Source: Nitzschia sp. pyKryTriq1
Lineage: Eukaryota; Bacillariophyta; Bacillariophyceae; Bacillariales; Bacillariaceae
DNA length: 64,000 nt
Direction: 5' to 3'
Assembly: GCA_956465555.1 (NCBI GenBank)
Contig: OY101124.1
Span: 186,001-250,000 of the forward strand
Part shown: positions 9,138 to 17,922 of the stretch, one piece after another
Numbering within the stretch: the stretch's first letter is position 1
How the letters are laid out: every line of letters begins with the position of its first letter
Notes under the pieces: model-generated
Told to the model about the DNA's origin: nothing
What the model saw: the letters and a program-made list of their open reading frames with translations, nothing else
Database searches by the model: none
Program-made: the position numbers and the translations under genes

Positions 9138-11510
9138 TTGGACGCCATTGCAGAGGAGACTGAGGAGCCCAGAGTTACAACCCAGAATGAAACCTCCCCA
9201 CCTCAACCACTTGATACCTCCCACCCACTTCGTCCCGAAGCCGTTGCTCCGGTGGTCGAGACCGTCACCGAACCTGATGACGAGACGACACCACGACAGG
9301 ACCCGGTACCCGTCACCCAGTATGACAGTGATGAGGAAGATTCCAAAGCGACAGACGAGGACCAACAGGAGAATTGGCAACTCGAGGATGCTGATTCCCC
9401 GTTTGGTGATTTAGAGGAGATCTGTGGACACGAATACAAGGATGGTATTCTTCATTTTGACGTGAAATGGGACTCCGGTGACTCGATGTCAATTCCTATC
9501 GATTTAATGAAGGAAGATTTCCCGTTTGAGACGGCCAAGTACATCAAGTCAACCAACGTTGGGGATGGTACCAAGCAATACACTACCGGAAAATACCAGC
9601 GTTGGGCACGATCATACCTACGAACGAGCGACCGCGTCCTGCGCCGTATGCTTCGAGTGTCCGGAATAACACTTGATGATCATACTGCAGAGGATGTGCT
9701 TCGCCGAGCGTCAGCAGAGTCCATCGCGACTCCGTCTGCTATCACTCGTCGTGTTCCAGTAACCCCCACCTCAGGTCAGGGCCGAAAGAAACGCAAGACG
9801 AAGCCTGGCAGGACAAGACGACCCCACGAAGTCAAGTATGGTGTCAAGGTCCCGCGGGACGTCCAAGATGCCTATGATTTGGATAAGGCCAATGGCGACA
9901 CCGCATGGCACGACGCTATACACCAGGAAATTAGCAAACTGATCAAGATGGGTTGTTTTGAGTTCAAAGAACCGGGATACAAACCTGGCCCCGAGTACCA
10001 ATTCACCCCACTTCGTATGCTGTTCGAAGTCAAGACCACCGGGAAGAAGAAGGCTCGATACGTCGCTGGTGGCCATGTTGTCGATAGCACTGGCATATCC
10101 ACACGATCCACTGTTGTTAAAAGCATCAGTTCCCGATTGATCGATCTCATCGCTCATCGAGATGGCCTCAAGACTCTCTGCGGCGATGTCAGCAATGCTT
10201 TTATTACTGCACCCTGCCTGGAGAAAGTCTATTCTCGCGCTGGAATTGAATTCGGCGAACGTAGTGAATGTGTGTTGTTGATCCAGAAGGCACTGTATGG
10301 ACTAGCATCCAGCAGTCGCGCCTTTCGTGGATTCTTCGCAGATTTCCTGCGCTCGCTTGACTTCGTGCCCACACGTTACGACCGTGACGTCTGGATGCGC
10401 CTTCGTGAGGAAAAGGATGGCTATGACTACCTTTGCACCCACGTTGACGACTTCAAAATTGTAGGCCGTGCTCCCCAACGATGGGTTGATGCCATTGCGG
10501 CCAAATTCGTACTCAAGGAAAGTGGACCTCCGTCCTACTACCTTGGCAATGACTATGAATGGTCACCGAGTGAAAATGCGTGGGTACTGGGATCCAATAC
10601 GTACGTCAATGAATGTATTCGCCGCATCGAAGCCCTTCTCCCTGATGACACGTTCTTGCAACCCAAGTACACCCCACTGCCACCCGAAGTACACCCCGAA
10701 CTTGATGAGTCGCCCTTTCTCGACGACGCCGGCATGAAACAATTCCAAACACTGATTGGCATGGCACAATGGGCCGCCTCCATCGGTCGTTTAGACATTG
10801 CATTTGCTCTTTCATCCTTGAGCAGATTTTCCGCCCGCCCTCGCAAGTACCATCTGGAATTGGCCCTCCACATGTTCGGGTACCTCAAGCGCTTTCCCAA
10901 TAAGCGATTGGTATTGGAATCACGCCCCCTCGTACTGGATCCGGAATTGATGGGACAACAATCGTACCACCATGATTTCTTGGATGATTATCCGGATGCC
11001 CGCGAAGACGTCGACCCCAAGCTACCAGATCCTTACGGTAAAGAGCTTGAAACAAGTGTTTTCTTTGACGCCGACCACGCCCACGACCAACAGACACGTC
11101 GCTCCATCACTGGCATAATAGTCATGGTTGGCTGCACACCTGTCTCGGTTATCAGTCGCAGACAAGGATGTATCGCGACATCCACGTACTGTGCTGAATT
11201 CGTGGCCATGCGAACGGCAGTAGAAGAATCCATTTCGATCAGGTATATGCTGCGGTGTTTGGGAGTCCCTGTTACGCGCCCGACCAACTTGTACGGCGAC
11301 AACAAGGGATCCATTCAGTCTGCTAATATCCCTGACGGCGTATTAAAGAAGAAAGCCATTGCAATTTCATACCACTACGTCCGAGAAGCCGTCGCAGCGA
11401 AGATTGTCAACGTCATCCATGTGTTCTCTCACGAGAATTTTGCTGATATTTGCACCAAGGCGTTGGGGAAGAATGCTTTTCATCCGATTGTGGACGCTTT
11501 AATGGCGTAG
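9138..11510 (+). CDS. Copia-type Pol fragment: chromodomain-like region, reverse transcriptase, RNase H
   Basis: The 790-codon frame has no in-frame ATG at its 5' end and opens with a TTG, as expected for an interior fragment of a polyprotein. An acidic linker is followed by a chromodomain-like segment (FDVKWDSGDSMSIP), as found between integrase and RT in diatom CoDi elements. The RT core has ALYGLASSSRAF and the catalytic motif THVDD (copia consensus YVDD; His replaces Tyr). Next come the conserved QTLIGMAQWAASIGRLDIAF, the RNase H region with FFDADHAHD (first acidic residues), the ATSTYCAEFVAM segment and LYGDNKGSIQ (third Asp), and a normal copia C-terminus. All catalytic acidic residues I can place are intact. 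Not expressible as a complete retroelement because the upstream domains are missing. Confidence 0.92.
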   Translation: MDAIAEETEEPRVTTQNETSPPQPLDTSHPLRPEAVAPVVETVTEPDDETTPRQDPVPVTQYDSDEEDSKATDEDQQENWQLEDADSPFGDLEEICGHEYKDGILHFDVKWDSGDSMSIPIDLMKEDFPFETAKYIKSTNVGDGTKQYTTGKYQRWARSYLRTSDRVLRRMLRVSGITLDDHTAEDVLRRASAESIATPSAITRRVPVTPTSGQGRKKRKTKPGRTRRPHEVKYGVKVPRDVQDAYDLDKANGDTAWHDAIHQEISKLIKMGCFEFKEPGYKPGPEYQFTPLRMLFEVKTTGKKKARYVAGGHVVDSTGISTRSTVVKSISSRLIDLIAHRDGLKTLCGDVSNAFITAPCLEKVYSRAGIEFGERSECVLLIQKALYGLASSSRAFRGFFADFLRSLDFVPTRYDRDVWMRLREEKDGYDYLCTHVDDFKIVGRAPQRWVDAIAAKFVLKESGPPSYYLGNDYEWSPSENAWVLGSNTYVNECIRRIEALLPDDTFLQPKYTPLPPEVHPELDESPFLDDAGMKQFQTLIGMAQWAASIGRLDIAFALSSLSRFSARPRKYHLELALHMFGYLKRFPNKRLVLESRPLVLDPELMGQQSYHHDFLDDYPDAREDVDPKLPDPYGKELETSVFFDADHAHDQQTRRSITGIIVMVGCTPVSVISRRQGCIATSTYCAEFVAMRTAVEESISIRYMLRCLGVPVTRPTNLYGDNKGSIQSANIPDGVLKKKAIAISYHYVREAVAAKIVNVIHVFSHENFADICTKALGKNAFHPIVDALMA

Positions 11511-11580
11511 GGACATGACTTTTCAATGAGCCTAGCTCATCATCATTTACATCTCACATTGATTCTGGCTTGAGAGGAGG

Positions 11581-11763
11581 TGTGCTGGTCTCCTACCTCT
11601 ACGGCTGCCTGCAGCCGAAGAGGAGGTCAGGCTCGACTGGCTCGACTAGCGACGGTCGACTGACAGACCGTGAGAGTCCGGAGGACCATCACCTCATCCT
11701 CTCTCGACTCCGATAGGATCAGTAGAGTAAGAATGATAGACTCACTCTTTACATCTCCTGACA
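11581..11763 (+). repeat. Candidate 3' LTR of the copia element
   Basis: Starts TGTGCTGG immediately after a purine-rich tract and contains short inverted CGACTGG/CGACT motifs. A CA lies at 11762-11763, with an alternative CA at 11766-11767. The boundary is inferred from TG...CA and the polypurine tract only, because there is no second LTR for comparison. Confidence 0.55.
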
Positions 11764-12432
11764 AACAACGCGAGATCATGCCCTGAGTTCAAACCGAGCG
11801 AATGTTCTGGTCTAATAAAGCTTTCCCGGAATCAAAACGTTTTGATAAGCCTCATTCCATTCTGTATTCCTCCCACATAATGCAAATCAGTTGGAATGCC
11901 TTTATGACCATACCTTTATTGCCGCGTCGGTTGAATTTGGGGATAGGCGAAGCGAAAGAAAAAAAGCCTCCGCGCAAAAAGGTCTTGCCTCTCCATCCTA
12001 CGAGTAGTGGTAAAAGGCTTCCCATATTATATGCCCTTCTCTTATTGATATCGGAAAAATAGTCATTCAAGAATGCTTTGATATGCCTTTGCTTGTGGGG
12101 AAGCATAATTTTGTTCTATGCAGTCTCGAAGACGAAAAAGAAGCACGCCCGAAATAATGTCAAAACTCCATCCCAAGAACCTCCCAACAAGAGACTCCTC
12201 ATGCCATTGACAATTCTTTCGGATGAAAAGAATCGTATCACTACGATCAGCAAGTCATAGCTAGAAAGATCTGTCGAGGCAAGCAAGATGCGTGATGATG
12301 AAACTAACTGAGATTGTTTCAATGTCTGCACATAATTTCTACAAAGCCCAAAACTGAAAGGCAAACCGTCGTCGTCGCGATACAGCGGAACAATCACCAT
12401 CTTTCAAGAAAACAACGCTCTACATCAACATC
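11764..12432. other. Intergenic region, no gene seen
   Basis: No frame with recognisable similarity. The last 100 bp before 12433 (CAAGAAAACAACGC...ACATCAACATC) look like the 5' leader of the downstream small gene. Confidence 0.45.
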
Positions 12433-12801
12433 ATGCCGGCCTCCTCCATCGAAAGCCGTTTGACTCGCGAGCTTGATATTCGCTTCATCGACGCTCGAAG
12501 TATTACCACCGAAGCTCGTGTCTCCCTCGGAATCCAAGGATACCCCTCTCCCCACCAACTTTCGGAAGTCCGGGAAGAGGCTGTTCGTATCTTTCGTTCC
12601 AAGTCCGACAAGGAACAACAGGTATTGCAGAAACTCTTCATGGACTTGGAAGCTGTCAAAATTCCTGCTGGGTCCATGTCGTCCAAGAAAACTTCGAGCA
12701 GCACTTCTTCATCCGAAGATCTGGAATCATTGACTTCAGACGAAGGCACCAACAAGCCCAATCGAAGGAACAGAATGATGTCCGGTATCTTTCGCCGATG
12801 A
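12433..12801 (+). CDS. Small conserved-type hypothetical protein (122 aa)
   Basis: Intact 122-residue frame with a natural ATG in an ACATCATG context. The N-terminal 80 residues (SRLTRELDIRFIDARSITTE, then GYPSPHQLSEVREEAVRIF and KEQQVLQKLF) look helical and evolutionarily constrained. I associate this pattern with small proteins repeated in diatom genomes, but cannot name a domain. The C-terminal 45 residues are Ser/Thr/Lys-rich and end in a basic RRNRMMSGIFRR tail. No signal peptide or membrane segment, so cytosolic or nuclear is likely. Function unknown. Confidence 0.7.
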   Translation: MPASSIESRLTRELDIRFIDARSITTEARVSLGIQGYPSPHQLSEVREEAVRIFRSKSDKEQQVLQKLFMDLEAVKIPAGSMSSKKTSSSTSSSEDLESLTSDEGTNKPNRRNRMMSGIFRR

Positions 12802-13193
12802 TACTGTACGATGTCGCTGGTGGCGGTGGTGGACACATCATACAAGGTTTGATGATCTTGCTCCCTTTGTATATTATATTATTATATTATGTTTGGACTA
12901 GAAAAATGTTAGATGCATTACAATTTTATCATAAACGTACTCTGTAATATCATCATGGGAGAACCAATGATCGCAGATGCTGCAGGTGAAAGTATGTAGC
13001 AGTCAAAATAATACAACTGAAAAGGGGATCGGCCTGCCAATCGCGTGATTTCCTTCTGCTGCTACTATAAACCAAAATAATAGGTCTCCCCGATCACAAC
13101 ATGATCAATTCAAAAAGCTCTTCATCCAGTTTGTCGATTTGCGCTTCAACCTTCTATGAACCAAAATAATAGGTCTCCCCGATCACAACATGA
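12802..13193. other. Intergenic region, no gene seen except a tandem duplication
   Basis: AT-rich 3' flank of the 122-aa gene (ATTATATTATATT near 12875), then the first copy of an 89-bp tandem repeat described separately. Confidence 0.5.
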
Positions 13194-13243
13194 TCAATTC
13201 AAAAAGGTCTTCATCCAGTTTGTCGATTTGCGCTTCAATCTTT
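13066..13243 (+). repeat. 89-bp tandem duplication (two copies)
   Basis: The segment from about 13066 to 13154 (containing CCAAAATAATAGGTCTCCCC and CAGTTTGTCGATTTGCGC) is repeated at an 89-bp offset to about 13243, with only about three to four single-base differences. The second copy overlaps the end of the small minus-strand frame at 13194-13385. Confidence 0.85.
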
Positions 13244-13385
13244 TGGCTTGGCACAGTGCATCGGTATCACCACCACTCGTAATACCACTCGTCGAAGAGC
13301 CAGGTTGTAGGCGTTGTCGGCGGCTTTGAACCAATTGTGTGAGCTTCTCACGTTTGTCCTCAATCTCCTGTATCTTCTTTGCCAT
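13194..13385 (-). CDS. Short charged frame, possible terminal exon or gene remnant
   Basis: A 63-codon minus-strand frame: a Lys/Glu-rich coiled-coil start (KKIQEIEDKREKLTQLVQ), a Ser/Thr/Gly linker and a basic end (RLKRKSTNWMKTFLN). A TGA lies nine codons upstream of the ATG in the same frame. Its 3' end lies in the second copy of the 89-bp duplication, and the other copy would supply a parallel C-terminus. I cannot identify a family; it may be a terminal exon, a remnant or chance. Confidence 0.25.
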   Translation of the reverse strand: MAKKIQEIEDKREKLTQLVQSRRQRLQPGSSTSGITSGGDTDALCQAKRLKRKSTNWMKTFLN

Positions 13386-13691
13386 TCGTCGCGTAGTTTG
13401 CTTTGCGCGTCACAGACGTTGTTGTTGTTGTAGAGCCTGCTTTTTTACTTGGAAAATATTTGACTTACTAGTGTACCTCTAAGGACCCTAGTTCGTAAGC
13501 TTCGAACCCCCCTTGGCTAATCCCTACATTGCTCGGCTTCGCCTCGCAGTTGTTGTCCGGCTGTGCTCGGCTTCGCCTCGCAGTTGTTGTTGTTGTTTGC
13601 CCTGCCGCCAATGATGATGAGAGTCGCCACCTGCGCTCGGGCAGCAGCACAGAGGACGAAGACCATATAGTAGTAGTGGAGCAGCACTCTA
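13386..13691. other. Intergenic region with a short direct repeat
   Basis: No gene seen. GCTCGGCTTCGCCTCGCAG followed by TTGTTGT occurs twice, at about 13531 and 13565. Confidence 0.5.
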
Positions 13692-15434
13692 TTACAAGTT
13701 GAAGACGTCGATCATCTGTAGCGCCTTGGCAATGGCATCTTCCATCCCAGTCGATTTGGCCCACATATGTTGATGGCCGTCCATGCAGTCATGATCATCA
13801 TCATGATCATCGTCCCCCCCAGGAGATTTTGTTTCGTTGTAGGGGGCAAATGCGACACTTAGCGTTTTCGTAACCTTGTTGGTCGACTGATCCAAGTAAA
13901 CAAACGGGACTCCGGAAACATAGGCCAATATCGCTGCATGAAGGCGATCGCAAATCATGACACGGCCCAACTTTAGTAGTTGGACGGCCGTCTCTAGGCT
14001 TCGCATGTCGTTGTTATTAAAGAGGGAAAAACGAGATTGCCATTCGACCACCCGGAAAGTGAGTTTTTTCTTGTCGACGTCGTGCTGGGAATGGCTTTGT
14101 TCTTGGTTCAAGAGGAGGCCAAGGCTGGTTTGATTTTTTCTGAAGCCCATCCATTTCGATTCTTGATCAGCTCGAAGAAAAAACAAGACGTCGACTGTCA
14201 AATTTTGGTGGTTTGAGGGCTCAAATCTAGGGTCGTCCCAAAAAGGGCCCTCCTGAAAGGCAATATCCGGAATCAAAATGTTCTTGACAAAGGGGTACAG
14301 CTGGAGGCCCTCTTCGTAGCTTGAAAGTTCGCGCCAAGTTAAGATCACTCGAGATTGGGCAATAGCTTGACCCTCTGGTGTGTCGAGAGGATGCAGGAGG
14401 GATGCTTTCGTTTCCTTTGTACTGCCGGTATTCTTGTTCTTGTTCTTCTTATCGTCCTCAGGTATCAGCAGTCCTAGTCCACGGGCAATATTGTCTTTGA
14501 TCTGAAGGGCATCACTACTTTGTCGTTTCTTGTTGTTGTAAAAGAGCGACTGCGGCATTCCCAACACCGAATAGTTCGCCTCGATGAGATGTTGAAAGGA
14601 TGAAATGCGTGCTTTTTGGATAAATGCATACAAATCACCCCAGTTCCCACCGGCCTGCCAAATGCTGAGTCTCCTCATGGCCGTCGAATCTTCTTTGTTC
14701 GTCTGGTCACCCAACCATTTCGCACAACCTACCATTTCCCCCGTCATGGATTTAGCTTGAGCATACCAGCATTCTCGTATCACCATCGAGGAGCGGGGCA
14801 TTTCTGATGCTCCTGTACCAATAGCACTAGTAGTCGCATTCGCATTCAGAGGAGGAGATTTGGTCGTCCTCCTCGACGCAGAGTCCTCTGCGTCGATCTC
14901 CTCCCAAGTCCGCTGCAAGAAGGTATGTTCCGCATATAACAAGAGAGTGTCTCCAAAATTAGGATGATAGGCAGGGTCTACCAACAGTAGGGGATTGGTC
15001 TCGGAAACTCCACCGGTTGGGTGTTTTGCACCAGAAAAGAACGGCGCGAAAGAATCTTGATGTCGTCGTCTAATTCGGTCCAAGCAAACCTTTCGATTCT
15101 GAATAGCCGTGCTAGTACGAGAAGTGCTCGTGATTGCTGGAAGAAAGTCAATGGAGAAAGTATCACGATAATGACCAAACAACTCGTCAAAATAGTCAAG
15201 GGAAAGAAAGAAGACCGGGCCGACCATCACAAGCATGCACACAAACACCCAAGCGACTCTTCCTTCACCACGAGGCTTCTTCATCGTGAGTCGTTGTCCA
15301 CGACGATCTAGCCTTTGCCCCTGCTGCCTGCTTGTTTCAGCTGCTGCTGCTACTACTAGAGGAGGTGGACCTCCTCTGGTGGTGAGAGTTCTTTCGTGCT
15401 CCTCGTGGTCGTCCTCCATTATTTTATCCCCCAT
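13692..15434 (-). CDS. Polysaccharide pyruvyl transferase family protein, type II membrane protein
   Basis: Single-exon, 580 residues. A basic N-terminal tail (to about 59) precedes one membrane segment (about 60-79, AWVFVCMLVMVGPVFFLSLD), giving type II topology typical of Golgi glycan-modifying enzymes. The lumenal part matches polysaccharide pyruvyl transferase (Pfam PS_pyruv_trans): DPAYHPNFGDTLLLYAE near the start, AGGNWGDLY in the middle, YSVLGMPQSL, and the C-terminal DRLHAAILAYVSGVPFVYLDQ. Bacterial and yeast (Pvg1) members transfer pyruvate from PEP to terminal sugars (known family). The same fold in algae could act on extracellular polysaccharide or glycoprotein glycans (inference). 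The insertion around KNKNKNTGSTKE and the Asp/His run near the C-terminus are lineage-type low-complexity additions. Met6 is an alternative start. Confidence 0.88.
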   Translation of the reverse strand: MGDKIMEDDHEEHERTLTTRGGPPPLVVAAAAETSRQQGQRLDRRGQRLTMKKPRGEGRVAWVFVCMLVMVGPVFFLSLDYFDELFGHYRDTFSIDFLPAITSTSRTSTAIQNRKVCLDRIRRRHQDSFAPFFSGAKHPTGGVSETNPLLLVDPAYHPNFGDTLLLYAEHTFLQRTWEEIDAEDSASRRTTKSPPLNANATTSAIGTGASEMPRSSMVIRECWYAQAKSMTGEMVGCAKWLGDQTNKEDSTAMRRLSIWQAGGNWGDLYAFIQKARISSFQHLIEANYSVLGMPQSLFYNNKKRQSSDALQIKDNIARGLGLLIPEDDKKNKNKNTGSTKETKASLLHPLDTPEGQAIAQSRVILTWRELSSYEEGLQLYPFVKNILIPDIAFQEGPFWDDPRFEPSNHQNLTVDVLFFLRADQESKWMGFRKNQTSLGLLLNQEQSHSQHDVDKKKLTFRVVEWQSRFSLFNNNDMRSLETAVQLLKLGRVMICDRLHAAILAYVSGVPFVYLDQSTNKVTKTLSVAFAPYNETKSPGGDDDHDDDHDCMDGHQHMWAKSTGMEDAIAKALQMIDVFNL

Positions 15435-16415
15435 ACCACTACTATTGTCAGAGCGTCGTAGGATAGGACTTTGGAGCAGACGATGATGGATCGGTGCTTA
15501 ATTTTAAAATGCGAGGACTTTTATCGGGGAGAAGGGTACAAGTAGTATAAGCATAATAGAGCGCTATGAGCGGCCCCTACAGTTTGATACTTGGTGTACT
15601 CCGCACGAGGAGGGAGTGATATTATGATCAATGCGGAGGGAGATCCTCTCACGGTACCAGCAGGTACGTACGAGTACTGAGTATACGCAGTACACAGCAT
15701 CGTTTTCCGTGTGCCCTCACAATAAAACGTGTGACAATAAAACGTGTGAAAAACGCGCAGCAGGGTGATTGAACGCGAATTGATGTGGTCATGATGTTAC
15801 TCACATCGGTAGCGCTCGGGTCATTTCGGGCACCTGCCCAAATGACTGTTTCCGGACGCTTTTGTTGTACATACGAGTACTGTAGAGATATCGCAATTAC
15901 GACTCAAAAGTATCCGTGACTGACGACCACTCAATCAATAATCGTCGTCACTCCATCAGCATATCTTCTATCCACGAATGAAGAATATCACATCGTGATC
16001 ATCGTCATCACGCGATCCTACTAACTGTATTCGAAGTGTTCTCATTATCTTCTACTAACTACCACGAACAAAGGCTACAACAGCAGGAAGAACAACGCGC
16101 GAAGCAACGAACTGTCGGAGCATAAGAATTCGTGTCACAACAACCAGAACCCGTCATCAAAACGACGCATCATCTACCGACCGCGGTACAGCATCAGCTA
16201 CTATTAGCCAAGAAGAACTGGTGCATTCATACACGTACTATACTACGACGAATAAGTAGTATTGTTGACACTACACCACCACCGCGCTACGACGGACTCT
16301 CAGCAGCACACCAACACTCAAGAAGAACCACAAAAAAACTAACAAACAACGATCGTACTTGCATTACTCTACTACTAGAGACTAGCTCGCCAACAACAAC
16401 AACAACAACAACAAC
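15435..16415. other. Divergent intergenic region
   Basis: Separates the minus-strand pyruvyl transferase and the plus-strand repeat-helix gene, so it probably holds two promoters. AATAAAACGTGTGA is directly repeated at about 15721 and 15735. An (AAC)n leader lies immediately before 16416. The 8,021-bp duplicated block begins at 16265. Confidence 0.5.
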
Positions 16416-17123
16416 ATGAGTCAACAAACAGAGGAAAACAAGACAACTGTAACTGCTTATGGCGGAGAACAAGGAGAGAAGATCGACCTTCGAAAGGTAT
16501 TCGATCCGCTCACGGAAAAGGCAGACGAACGCAAGAAACTAGAAGAGCAGTTTAAGCATGTCAAGGGTGTGGTCGTAGAGAAAGCTGGAGAAGTCCGAAA
16601 GAGTATCGTCGAAATGGAGGAAGTTGTCGCTGAGAAAGCTGGAGAAGTCAGAAAGAGTATCGTTGAAATGGAGGAAGTTGTCGCTGAGAAAGCTGGAGAG
16701 CTCAAGTCCACTCTCATTGAAAAGACTGGCAGCTGTCGACGAAGTCTCGGTGAGATCATCGAAAAACATAGTCATCGTGATGAAGGAAAACCAGCAGCAG
16801 CACACGACGATCATGATGACGATGAACAAGAAGAACAAAAGGAACTGCTGAAGAAGAAGGAAGAGGACGCGGACGTTGTCGTCAAGGAAAACAAAGTGGA
16901 GGCTGCAAAAGAGTGGGTGGTTCACAAAGTCGAAGATTTCGTAGACTTCATTGGAGTTTCTCCCAAAAATATGGAGGGTTCTACCAAGAAAAGGCTGTCA
17001 AAAGATCTCGTAGAAATCATTCCTCCTGGTCTAGACAAGGCGGAAGAAGTGCACGAAGGGCGTGTTCACTTTCAAGAAAAGGTTGAACAGGCAAGGGATG
17101 AAGAGACCGAGAAGCATGAGTAA
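16416..17123 (+). CDS. Hydrophilic repeat-helix protein (LEA/apolipoprotein-like), unknown function
   Basis: 235 residues, single exon, ATG preceded by an (AAC)n leader. The centre holds three tandem 18-residue units, residues 52-69, 70-87 and 88-105, of the form VVxEKAGEVRKSIVEMEE. The first two are nearly identical and the third is diverged. This gives an amphipathic helical array like LEA group 3/4 or apolipoprotein-type proteins (structural analogy, not homology shown). An acidic His/Asp/Glu/Lys segment follows (about 118-150). The C-terminal part has EWVVHKVEDFVDFIGVSPK and ends acidic. No signal peptide, no cysteine-rich domain. A membrane-surface or desiccation/osmotic protectant role is possible but unproven. 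An identical copy lies at 24637. Confidence 0.72.
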   Translation: MSQQTEENKTTVTAYGGEQGEKIDLRKVFDPLTEKADERKKLEEQFKHVKGVVVEKAGEVRKSIVEMEEVVAEKAGEVRKSIVEMEEVVAEKAGELKSTLIEKTGSCRRSLGEIIEKHSHRDEGKPAAAHDDHDDDEQEEQKELLKKKEEDADVVVKENKVEAAKEWVVHKVEDFVDFIGVSPKNMEGSTKKRLSKDLVEIIPPGLDKAEEVHEGRVHFQEKVEQARDEETEKHE

Positions 17124-17466
17124 GCACCTTGGTCAGTCGTGGTGCTCTCTACTAGTACTTGGATGAGCTCCTACTAGTAGAAGAAGGATGATAGGACGAT
17201 GATGATTGCAGACACGAAACAGCGAAATATCTGATTAGGATACTATTCTTCTCCCGAGAAGACTTTCTTACTGCCGCCGCCCATACTTCTTCGACGACGG
17301 CAATAATATGCTGGGGGGACGAAAACTGAATTGCACATTTAATTAACTGATAATTATACATATTACTATTCGAATACTGAGGAATGATTTTCATTTTTTT
17401 GGTTCAAGAGTTTCCTACTACTAGTAGTAGTACCAGAAGGCCGCTATTGTATTTCTTCTTCTTCAT
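17124..17466. other. Convergent 3' flanks, no gene seen
   Basis: Between the stop codons of the repeat-helix gene (plus) and the LITAF gene (minus). Contains AT-rich sequence (TTAATTAACTGATAATTATAC) and TACTAGTAG motifs, likely 3' UTRs. Confidence 0.5.
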
Positions 17467-17922
17467 CTACATTTGCTCCTTCACGCAGCAACCCTCCAAT
17501 GCCTTGATGGTACCAATCTTCTTGCCACAGTTCTGGCAGAAGTGATCCGTTTGTTTCATCGAATCGACAACCAATGGGATCCAGCAAAGTGGGAAAAAGA
17601 CGCACGCAGTTACAGCTACACCCACCCAGGTGAGTGCACTTGGATACGTTCGAGTCGACGTTCGTACGTGTGACTTTTTGCACTGTGGGCACATTGACAG
17701 TTGTACCGGGCGTCGGCTGCCACTAAACATAACATCTTGATGGCCCGGGGCGTAGGGACTTCCTGGATGTGGCTCATATTCATCCAAAATGACGGTGACG
17801 GCATGGGATCCAACCGTGACTCCTTGCACGTAAGGTTCCGCCGACGAGGATGAAGAGCCAGCGGGAATCGCCGTGGGAACCGAAGAATAGCTGATATCAG
17901 ATTTTGTCATGATGATGATCAA
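17467..17922 (-). CDS. LITAF-like zinc ribbon membrane-associated protein
   Basis: 151 residues, or 147 if Met5 is the start. The C-terminal half is a LITAF (LPS-induced TNF factor, SIMPLE-like) domain: CPQC (Cys78/Cys81), a hydrophobic in-plane membrane segment at about 96-119 (SALTWVGVAVTACVFFPLCW), then HFCQNCG (His127, Cys129, Cys132). The two half-sites bind one zinc and the hydrophobic segment inserts as a hairpin into the cytosolic face of endosomal or lysosomal membranes (known for the family). The N-terminal 75 residues are Ser/Pro-rich. The domain is intact. A role in endolysosomal trafficking is inferred from animal members. An identical copy lies at 25688. Confidence 0.92.
   Translation of the reverse strand: MIIIMTKSDISYSSVPTAIPAGSSSSSAEPYVQGVTVGSHAVTVILDEYEPHPGSPYAPGHQDVMFSGSRRPVQLSMCPQCKKSHVRTSTRTYPSALTWVGVAVTACVFFPLCWIPLVVDSMKQTDHFCQNCGKKIGTIKALEGCCVKEQM

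Larger units (their letters stand above)
9087..11763 (+). mobile_element. 5'-truncated Ty1/copia (CoDi-like) LTR retrotransposon
   Basis: The span holds the C-terminal part of a copia polyprotein (chromodomain-like region, reverse transcriptase, RNase H), a polypurine tract (GAGAGGAGG, ending at 11580) and a candidate 3' LTR starting TGTGCTGG. Gag, protease, the integrase core, the primer-binding site and a 5' LTR are absent. The frame is open upstream only to 9087, where a TAG stops it. The element is therefore incomplete, although the retained coding part has no internal stop over 790 codons, which suggests recent insertion or a very young truncation. Confidence 0.88.
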
